A stretch of 37,034 nt of DNA from Planctomyces sp. (lineage in GTDB: Bacteria; Planctomycetota; Planctomycetia; Planctomycetales; Planctomycetaceae). The notes below the pieces were generated by a model that saw nothing but the letters and a program-made list of their open reading frames with translations, was not told the origin of the DNA and searched no databases. A program made the position numbers and the translations under genes. Location of the stretch: contig SXXK01000481.1 of the NCBI GenBank assembly GCA_005791255.1, positions 1 to 37,034 of the forward strand, in the 5' to 3' direction. Every line of letters starts with the position of its first letter. The stretch's first letter is position 1. This document shows, piece by piece, positions 15,128-21,951 of the stretch.

Positions 15128-16024
15128 TCAGGTGCCTGCAGACAGGCTGCTGAGCAGGTCCACAACCAGCAGCAGCGTTTCAAAGGCCAGCAGCACGATG
15201 ATGACCCATTCCAGTGTGTGGCTTTTGCGACTGCTGAGGAAATCGCTGATTCGCTGTCCGCAGGGTTCGTAGACTCGTTCAAACACTTCCAGTTGATCAC
15301 GCAGAAACTGCAGTCGGTCCGACAGACGCGATTTTTCACGCAGTCGTTCGGCTGCCTGAGTGGTCAGAGTGGGCGGCCAGACGGCCGGGCAGTCGATCAG
15401 CGGAGCCAGTCGGGCAAGCAGGGCTTTGGCGGCGATCATCTGCCGGAATCTGTCCTGCAGCTGCTGGCGACGGTCCAGCATGGGTTCAGTCAGTTCAAAG
15501 GCGGCCGGAGTGTCTTCATCGAGCTCGTGCCAGCGTTCGGAAATTTGCTGCTCAAGACGCAGCATTTGTGCCTGCAGCCAGCAGTGTTCCAGCACACTGC
15601 CGCTCACGGCCTGAATGCGGTCAGGAGTTCCTGAAATGGCGGCGCGGGAACTGCCCACACACATCAGGACGCCCTGCAACTGAATCAACACACATGGTCC
15701 GTCGTCAATGGAATCCCCGGCAGCCACCCAGATTCTCAGAGCATCGGTCTGCGGCTGATTCAGTGAGAAGTCAGCAGCCGGAGTGAGGTCGGGGAGTGTC
15801 AGCAGCAGCAGGGTATGGCCCCGATCCTGCCGAGCTGTCCCGTCAGTCGTCAGTTGCTCCGGTGCCGCAAAGCCGACACTGGTGTGCTGACGAAAAATGC
15901 GGGATCCCAGCTTTGCCGGTTGCCAGCCGGCAGGCAGATGTTCGGCCAGCAGCACGGCCTGCACAGTGGATCCGGGAATCGACGCATGGTTTTCCGCGGG
16001 GAAACTTGAATCTGCGTGTGACAC
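15128..16024 (-). CDS. Possible RMD1/DUF155-like protein with C-terminal membrane anchor
   Basis: A 298-residue protein. The N-terminal half is a mixed alpha/beta region (VQAVLLAEHLPAGW, HTLLLLTLPDL, ALRIWVAAGDS). The C-terminal half is long and helical (ERWHELDEDTPAAFELTEPM, LREKSRLSDRLQFLRDQLEV) and ends in a membrane segment introduced by KSHTLEWVIIVLLAFETLLL. That helix plus 'LEWxIIxLIxxE' ending is the pattern of RMD1/Sif2 (DUF155) proteins, known in yeast mitochondria for meiotic nuclear division and respiratory supercomplexes. The N-terminal half is not clearly recognisable, so the assignment rests on the end of the protein. Start is a GTG at 16024 with a weak GGA upstream; no in-frame ATG would retain the first domain. 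Confidence 0.5.
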   Translation of the reverse strand: MSHADSSFPAENHASIPGSTVQAVLLAEHLPAGWQPAKLGSRIFRQHTSVGFAAPEQLTTDGTARQDRGHTLLLLTLPDLTPAADFSLNQPQTDALRIWVAAGDSIDDGPCVLIQLQGVLMCVGSSRAAISGTPDRIQAVSGSVLEHCWLQAQMLRLEQQISERWHELDEDTPAAFELTEPMLDRRQQLQDRFRQMIAAKALLARLAPLIDCPAVWPPTLTTQAAERLREKSRLSDRLQFLRDQLEVFERVYEPCGQRISDFLSSRKSHTLEWVIIVLLAFETLLLVVDLLSSLSAGT

Positions 16025-16066
16025 TTGAAATTCCAGAAGTTTTCGGGGTTCAGGTTCGAAGCTGGG

Positions 16067-16098
16067 CAGTTGTCAGTTGTCAGTTGTCAGTTGTCAGT
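16067..16098. repeat. Heptanucleotide tandem repeat (CAGTTGT)n
   Basis: Four exact copies of CAGTTGT (16067-16094) followed by CAGT (16095-16098), 4.6 units in all. The repeat straddles the 3' end of the flavoprotein gene: its stop codon (16087-16089, minus) and its last codons are made of repeat sequence. Copy-number change by slippage would shift or extend the end of the protein. Confidence 0.92.
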
Positions 16099-17493
16099 CG
16101 CGATTTCCTGTGCGGGTGGCCGGCTGTCTCGTTCCAGCTCCGCAGCAATCCAGCCGGCAACGCACTCGGCCGAATCAAGGACTCCGTTGAGAGTGGAATC
16201 GAACAGGTAGTCGCCCACGAGGACCAGTCCGGGGTGTTCAATCGGATCCGGCTGGTGTCGCAGATCCAGCCGTGTCGCCTGCTCACCCCCAGGCATGGCA
16301 CTGACAGCTTCGATCCAGCGATGCACGTGGCCTTCCAGCAGCAACTGGTCCGCTTCCGGCTGTCCGTGGGGCAGGGTTTTTAAAGCGGTGCGAATCAGTT
16401 CGGCGTCACTGAGCTGGCTGAGTTCGACGGCAGCATCGCCTCCGAACAGCCAGCCAAGGATTCCGCAGACAGAATCCGGCTGCCGGGAAGTTTCATCGTA
16501 CAGGCAGCAGCCGCCCCACGCATCCAGCATGCACCACGAATCGGCCAGCCAGCCTTGCCAGAATGGCTGCTGAAACAGCAGCGTGACACGCAGGTAGTGT
16601 GCGGGATGATCAAACTGTCTGAAGTGACGCTGCATGGCCTGCGTCAGCCGGGGGCCGAGGAAACGGACGGATCGCAGCGGCCGGATGGGCAGGCAAAGCA
16701 CGGCGAAGTCGAAATCCTGTTCCGTGAGCGAGTCCTGGTGGCTGATCTGCAGACGGATTTTCTGAGTCTCTGCCCGACTGACGGCCAGCACGCTGTGGTT
16801 TAACTGCACATTCATGGGCGTCAGTTGCCGCAGTCGCTGCACGAGCTGCTCGTTGCCACCAGCGATGCTGTAGAGACGCATGTAATCCGGGTGATTCATC
16901 AGGTAGTTCTGCAGACCATAAGCGACGTCCGTCTGCGTCCACTCGGTGGCCAGGTCACTGTGAATCATGGTTTCCAGAAAATTCTGCAGTGCTGGTGCCT
17001 GCAGTCGATCGCGGATGGTGCTGAAGCGGACTGCCGGCTGAATCGACGGTGCGGCTGTGGCGAGGGGGCCGGGGTCCGAATTGTCAGATTCGTAGAATTC
17101 TCGGGGGCTGATGCTGGCGCGCGACTGTTCGTGGAAGGTCAGCCAGTTCTGACGCACCGCAGGGCCCAGTCCGGTGGCCACATCGTCTGTGGTGGCATAG
17201 CGGCGACGGTCTATGAAGACCGAGTTTCCGCCCATCGGTGTGATGGACAGGCCCAGTTCGTGGATCAGCGACTTCAACGGATCGTGATCGATGGGTGAAT
17301 AGTCGTAGAACTCGGCAGCGCCCGCTTCGTAACTGACGGGCAGGCTCTGAAATCGGGGTGTATGAATTTTTCCGCCCGTGCGATGGCTGGCTTCAAACAG
17401 CGTCAGTTCAATCGGCTGATTGGCGAGTCTGCTGAGCAGCCAGGCTGTCATCAGGCCCCCGGGGCCTCCACCGACGATTGCGATTCTGGTCAC
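16087..17493 (-). CDS. Amine-oxidase/phytoene-desaturase-like FAD oxidoreductase
   Basis: A 468-residue protein. It opens TRIAIVGGGPGGLMTAWLL, the dinucleotide-binding motif (GGGPGG, 8-13), followed by LTLFEASHRTGGKIHT, the second FAD contact of the NAD(P)-binding-like/amine oxidase group. A substrate-domain segment (YLMNHPDYMRLYSIAGGNEQ) resembles the GGxxxL motif of that group. The C-terminus GLVLVGDYLFDSTLNGVLDS is the last FAD-binding motif. Known relatives act on amines, carotenoid precursors or porphyrinogens; this one's substrate is unclear. Start is a GTG at 17493, directly before the motif, with AGGA ten bases upstream; the frame is open far beyond, but that stretch has no conserved character. 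It heads a minus-strand three-gene run. The stop is inside the heptanucleotide repeat. Confidence 0.83.
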   Translation of the reverse strand: MTRIAIVGGGPGGLMTAWLLSRLANQPIELTLFEASHRTGGKIHTPRFQSLPVSYEAGAAEFYDYSPIDHDPLKSLIHELGLSITPMGGNSVFIDRRRYATTDDVATGLGPAVRQNWLTFHEQSRASISPREFYESDNSDPGPLATAAPSIQPAVRFSTIRDRLQAPALQNFLETMIHSDLATEWTQTDVAYGLQNYLMNHPDYMRLYSIAGGNEQLVQRLRQLTPMNVQLNHSVLAVSRAETQKIRLQISHQDSLTEQDFDFAVLCLPIRPLRSVRFLGPRLTQAMQRHFRQFDHPAHYLRVTLLFQQPFWQGWLADSWCMLDAWGGCCLYDETSRQPDSVCGILGWLFGGDAAVELSQLSDAELIRTALKTLPHGQPEADQLLLEGHVHRWIEAVSAMPGGEQATRLDLRHQPDPIEHPGLVLVGDYLFDSTLNGVLDSAECVAGWIAAELERDSRPPAQEIATDN

Positions 17494-17718
17494 GGCGAAA
17501 AGTTCCTGCAAAGTGAAGGGGCAGAGTGTAACGGGGCAACCTGAAGGCAGCGTGAAGACGACCGACGTTCTCAGAGTCAGGTGGGGCAGAGCGGGGCCGG
17601 GATGTGAGGGAGATGGCGGGCCTTCCGGTTTGTGCCCTCGGTGCAGTTCGTTACAGTAGTCACCTGCAGTCATCCGAAAAGACTGCTTCAGTACACCCCT
17701 GCCTGTTGGAAACAGTCG

Positions 17719-20700
17719 ATGCGATCCATACTGATGTGCCTTGCGTTGCTCCTGCTGAACTGCTGCAGAGTGGCTGCAGCCGATCCGACTCAGTTGCCTG
17801 TGTGGCAGGACCGGGTGGTCGAGGGGTGGACTCTGCACATCAGCCAGCGATTGCTGGACGAGGAGGCTGAGGCCACGACGAAGGCGGTGGAGCTGCTGAC
17901 ACTGCAGCTGCAGGAGATTGTGCGAGTGGTGCCGGCGGCTGCAGTCGTGGAATTGCGAAAGGTGCCGCTCTGGTTTTCTCCGGAATATCCCGGCGTGACT
18001 CCGCGGGCAGAATATCATCCCGGAGCCGGCTGGCTGCGGGACAACGGGCGTGATCCCGCGATGGTGAAGGGCGTGGAGTTCACGGACATTCGGGATTTCG
18101 AGCAAGAATCGCGGCGGATGCCGAATTTCACGCTGCACGAGCTGGCACATGCCTGGCACGATCGTGTGCTGCCGAACGGTTTCGGCAATGAGGCATTGCA
18201 GGGGGCTTACGAGCGTGCCAGGGCTGCGGGGATTTATGAGCGGGTGGAGCAGCGATTCGGTGACGGCCGGTCTGCACAGGTTCGGGCCTATGCCATGTCG
18301 AGTCCGATGGAGTATTTTGCAGAAAGCTCAGAAGCGTTTTTTTCCACCAACGATTTCTTCCCTTTCAATGCTGAGGAACTGCGGCAGCATGACCCGGCGA
18401 TGTTTGCACTGCTGCAATCACTGTGGGGACTGCCGCAGGCGGCGCCCGTCACGGGCCCCGTGCCAGCCGACTGGCAGGCCTGGCAGCATTCGGGATCGCT
18501 GTGGATTCTGACAACGGCGGACGGAGTTGAGTTGCCGGAGGGCGTGCGTGTGGAGCAGTTTCCGCTGCTGGTGCGACTGCACCGCGACCTGTTTGATTTC
18601 TCTCAGGCGGCTGCCGATGGGGCGGATCTGCGATTTGCCACGGCCAGCGGTGAATCACTCAGGTATCAGATCGAACACTGGGATGCCAAATCCGGTTATG
18701 CCAGTATCTGGGTACGCATTCCGGAGATCCGGGGGGCAGCGCGGCAGGAACTGCGGATGTACTGGGGCAACCCGGCAGCGAAGAGCGAATCGGACGGAAC
18801 CGCTGTTTTCAACGAAGCCAACGGATATCGCGGTGTCTGGCACATGCATGATGCGGTGCGTGATGACACCGGAGCAATCAGCAGCAGTGACACAGGGACA
18901 ACAGGTGTCGCTGGCGTGATTGGGGGAGCGCGTCATTTTGACGAGGGACGCGGAGTGTCCGGCGGGGAAGAGATTGCCACACTGCCGATGGGGGCAGAGG
19001 ATCACAGCACAGAGTTGTGGGTTCGCGCCGAACGGATGAACTCCACGCTGATCGGCTGGGGGAATGAGCAGGGACAGGGCAAGGTGGTGATGCAGTTCCG
19101 CAGTCCGCCGCACATTCGTATGGACTGCTATTTTTCCGGCGGAAATGTGGACGGTAAGCAACGACTGGTGCCTGGCGAGTGGACTCAGGTGGTGCATACT
19201 TATCGTCGCGGTGAGGCACGGCTGTATATTAATGGTGTGCTGGATGCGGAGAACCTCGATCGGGGCAGTCCATTGAATATCAGGGTACCGGCTCGGCTTT
19301 ATCTGGGGGGCTGGTACAACAACTATGATTTTCAGGGTGACCTCGATGAGGTGCGTGTATCCTCGGTCGTGAGGTCTCCGGAGTGGGTACGGTTGCAGTA
19401 TGAGAATCAGAAGCCAGGGCAGCTGCTTGTCGGCGGCCCGGTGCAGGCGGGCAGTGAGTTTTCTGTGACTCCGGAGCGGCTGGTAGTTGCAGAGAACGCC
19501 AGGGTGATGGTCACTGCCAAGGCCGGCGGTGCCGACAAGGTGCTCTGGCTGCTGCGACGAGACGGTGCCGAACGGGTGGTGGCGGCTGATCAGTTGTCGT
19601 GGGAGTTTGCGGCGGGGCGTGTGGCCGCGGGGAATGTGGCCGGCGGTGACTCGCAAAATTCTGCCGATCCGTTGCGGGCGACGCTGCTTTTAAAAGCCAG
19701 TTACGGTGGCGAAGTCCGCACCAGGGAAGTGGCGATCACGATCCAGGACAGTGTTCCGGAGCCGGTCTTTCAACTGATCGGCCCGGCTCGCTGGGATGGC
19801 AGATCTCGGATTGAGATTGTGCCTGAGGTGCAAAATCTGGTGCAGATGCAGGCGCAGGGGGCCGGTACGCTGAATGTCCGCTGGGTGCTGGATGATGTGG
19901 CCACGATTTCCGCTGAGGAGTCTGGAAAGCTGGTGCTGCAGCGGGCGCAGGGCAGTGGCAGGCTGAAGGTCACAGCCGAACTGGACAATGGCGGAGCCGT
20001 TGTGCGGCAGTCGTTGATGATTGAAGTCCAGGAACCACCGCGTGAACAGGAAGCCTGGGTTCCGCGACCGATCGCGGAGGCGGAGCAGCCGGTGGATGGT
20101 CAGTTTATCGGGCGCGAGGCTGTGGGGGCAGACGGCCAGTGGTGGGGACAACTGGTGCATGCCGGACAACTGACGGAGCCTGCCGATACGGTCTTTGTCA
20201 GGGTCTATGCGGATGAGAAGTTGTATGCCGAAGAGACGGCGCAGCCGGATGTTGAGGGCCGGTATCGACTTACCACGAGGTTGAAGCCCGGGCTGATACG
20301 GTATCGCAGTGAGTTTGGCAGCCGCCGGGGCGGTGTTGAGAATGTACTGCAACGGGCTGCCAACCTGGTTTGTGGCGATGTTTTTTTGATCATTGGTCAA
20401 TCGAACGCAGTTGCCACGGATTTTGGCAAAGAGAATCCGTTTAAACCAAATGAGTGGGTACGGACATACGGTGCAACGGCGGGCGATCCGAACGGTGCAC
20501 GTTTGAAATTGTGGGCTCCGGCCGAGGCACGCAGCCCGGGCGGTCGCTCTGAGATTGGTTACTGGGGTATGGAGCTGGGCCGTCGGTTGGTTGAGAGTGA
20601 AGGCATGCCCATCTGCATCATTAACGGGGCCGTGGGGGGAACGCGAATTGATCAGCATCAGCGCGATGAATCAGACCCGACGGATGTGGGGACGATCTAC

Positions 20701-21444
20701 GGACGCATGCTGTGGCGCGTGCAGCAGGCCGGGCTGACGCATGCCGTGCGGGCCGTCATCTGGCACCAGGGTGAGAACGATCAGGGGGCGGACGGGCCGA
20801 CGGGTGGATTTGGATATGAGACTTATCGCCGGTTCTTTGTGACTCTGGCGGCAGCCTGGAAGCGTGATTATCCGAATGTGCAGCAGTATTATGCTTTCCA
20901 GATCTGGCCAAAGTCGTGCGCGATGGGGGTTGATGGTTCGGACAATCGGCTGCGTGAAGTTCAGCGGACGCTGCCTCGGTTGTTTTCGAATCTGAGTGTG
21001 ATTGCGACACTGGGCGTGAAGCCTCCGGGCGGCTGCCATTTCCCGGCGGAAGGATATGCGAAGTTCGCGGAGTACCTGCAGCCGATGCTGCAGCATCACC
21101 TGTACGGCAAGCCGCGGACGCAGTTTGATTCGCCGAATCTGCAGCGCGCATCGTTTACGGATGCAAATCGCAATGAGGTGGTACTGGAGTTTGATCAGCC
21201 GATGCGCTGGGATGCCGAGCTGATCAGCCAATTCTATCTGAATGGAAAAAACGAACAGCTGCTGTCGGGGTCTGTGAATACGGCAGCTGACGGACGGCAG
21301 GTGAGACTGAAACTGAAGCCAGGTACGCAGGCGGATCGGATCACTTATCTGGACAGTGCCCGTTGGAATCCGGAAAACCTGCTGTATGGTCAGAACGGCC
21401 TCGCGGCGCTCACGTTCTGTGACGTGCCGATTGAATTGCCGTGA
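17719..21444 (+). CDS. Exported metallopeptidase/DUF2341/LamG/sialate O-acetylesterase fusion
   Basis: A 1241-residue secreted multidomain protein. Signal peptide RSILMCLALLLLNCCRVAAA is followed by a zincin domain (about 25-245) with HELAH at 140-144 and, later, SSPMEYFAESSEAFFS, likely carrying the third zinc ligand, as in anthrax-lethal-factor-like gluzincins. A DUF2341 segment (about 285-360; FPLLVRLHRDLFDFSQ) leads to a LamG/concanavalin domain (about 380-575; VHTYRRGEARLYINGVLD). Ig-like and beta-rich parts follow. The last about 360 residues are a SASA/SGNH esterase: FLIIGQSN near 890, INGAVGGTRID, AVIWHQGEND near 1013 and GCHFPAEGY near 1105. This combines protein cutting and glycan deacetylation in one chain. 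The ATG at 17719 is chosen for the signal peptide. Confidence 0.85.
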   Translation: MRSILMCLALLLLNCCRVAAADPTQLPVWQDRVVEGWTLHISQRLLDEEAEATTKAVELLTLQLQEIVRVVPAAAVVELRKVPLWFSPEYPGVTPRAEYHPGAGWLRDNGRDPAMVKGVEFTDIRDFEQESRRMPNFTLHELAHAWHDRVLPNGFGNEALQGAYERARAAGIYERVEQRFGDGRSAQVRAYAMSSPMEYFAESSEAFFSTNDFFPFNAEELRQHDPAMFALLQSLWGLPQAAPVTGPVPADWQAWQHSGSLWILTTADGVELPEGVRVEQFPLLVRLHRDLFDFSQAAADGADLRFATASGESLRYQIEHWDAKSGYASIWVRIPEIRGAARQELRMYWGNPAAKSESDGTAVFNEANGYRGVWHMHDAVRDDTGAISSSDTGTTGVAGVIGGARHFDEGRGVSGGEEIATLPMGAEDHSTELWVRAERMNSTLIGWGNEQGQGKVVMQFRSPPHIRMDCYFSGGNVDGKQRLVPGEWTQVVHTYRRGEARLYINGVLDAENLDRGSPLNIRVPARLYLGGWYNNYDFQGDLDEVRVSSVVRSPEWVRLQYENQKPGQLLVGGPVQAGSEFSVTPERLVVAENARVMVTAKAGGADKVLWLLRRDGAERVVAADQLSWEFAAGRVAAGNVAGGDSQNSADPLRATLLLKASYGGEVRTREVAITIQDSVPEPVFQLIGPARWDGRSRIEIVPEVQNLVQMQAQGAGTLNVRWVLDDVATISAEESGKLVLQRAQGSGRLKVTAELDNGGAVVRQSLMIEVQEPPREQEAWVPRPIAEAEQPVDGQFIGREAVGADGQWWGQLVHAGQLTEPADTVFVRVYADEKLYAEETAQPDVEGRYRLTTRLKPGLIRYRSEFGSRRGGVENVLQRAANLVCGDVFLIIGQSNAVATDFGKENPFKPNEWVRTYGATAGDPNGARLKLWAPAEARSPGGRSEIGYWGMELGRRLVESEGMPICIINGAVGGTRIDQHQRDESDPTDVGTIYGRMLWRVQQAGLTHAVRAVIWHQGENDQGADGPTGGFGYETYRRFFVTLAAAWKRDYPNVQQYYAFQIWPKSCAMGVDGSDNRLREVQRTLPRLFSNLSVIATLGVKPPGGCHFPAEGYAKFAEYLQPMLQHHLYGKPRTQFDSPNLQRASFTDANRNEVVLEFDQPMRWDAELISQFYLNGKNEQLLSGSVNTAADGRQVRLKLKPGTQADRITYLDSARWNPENLLYGQNGLAALTFCDVPIELP

Positions 21445-21487
21445 AATGCCAGGGGAGATAACACTGGCCTGCCGCCGGCGAGCATCG

Positions 21488-21951
21488 TGTTGACAGCGAA
21501 TCCGGGTGACTTCAGACACTGTAAACGGCGGCGAGAAACCGTGGCGCTCGGCGGGTGCGTGGCGGGCGGTAGAATCGTGCAGCGCCCAAATGTTCAGTTG
21601 TTGACTTCGTGATTCGTTGGAAGGCCGTCATCATGGCGGGTTTCCGGGTGAACGATCCGGAGGAGACAAGTGACGCGGGTGTTCACCAATATGGAGATTT
21701 GGGTTGAAGTGCGCCGTCGCGTTTTGACGGGCGAGTTGAGTAAACGAGCGGCGTGTCGGGAATACAAAATTCACTGGCAGACGCTCGAAAACATTCTCGG
21801 CCATTCCGAGCCGCCGGGGTATCAAAAAACGAAGCCACGGTCGTCGATCGTGGATGCGTTTGAGCCGATCATTGAGGAGATTCTCAAGAGCGACCGGCAG
21901 GTTCACCGCAAGCAGCGTCACACGGCTCGACGGATCTTTGAGCGGCTGAGG
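21488..21951 (+). mobile_element. Remnant of an IS21-family insertion sequence (left end plus istA start)
   Basis: The first about 94 codons of the gene at 21670 encode the N-terminus of an IS21-family transposase IstA: a helix-turn-helix type region (EIWVEVRRRVLTGELSKRAA) and then HSEPPGYQKTKPRSS and DRQVHRKQRHTARRIFERLR. After that the similarity stops and a glycosyltransferase begins; the rest of istA, istB and the right end are absent. The 180 bases upstream look like the IS leader with its own ribosome-binding site. The left boundary is a guess: TGTTGACAGCG at 21488 starts with TG as IS21 ends often do, and CCGGGTGA recurs at about 21502 and 21647, as internal end-repeats might. Confidence 0.7.
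21659..21665 (+). promoter_or_regulatory. Strong Shine-Dalgarno of transposon origin
   Basis: GGAGGAG lies four bases before the GTG at 21670. It belongs to the IS21 leader, so the glycosyltransferase is now translated from the transposase's start signals. Most genes around have weaker sites. Confidence 0.7.

Noticed and set aside
16067-16098. Possible CRISPR-like array
   Set aside because: Units are seven bases with no spacers; it is a simple tandem repeat.
17494-18159. N-terminal extension of the flavoprotein up to 18159
   Set aside because: The added 222 residues precede the dinucleotide-binding motif, overlap the divergent metallopeptidase gene and have no domain.
18655-21519. Three long minus-strand frames under the multidomain exported gene
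   Set aside because: They cover the LamG and esterase domains in antisense, are Arg/His/Leu-rich and show no domain.
21490-21525. TTGACA at 21490 as a promoter -35 for the fusion gene
   Set aside because: The nearest -10-like sequence (TGTAAA, 21520) is 24 bases away, outside normal spacing; the hexamer is more likely part of the IS end.
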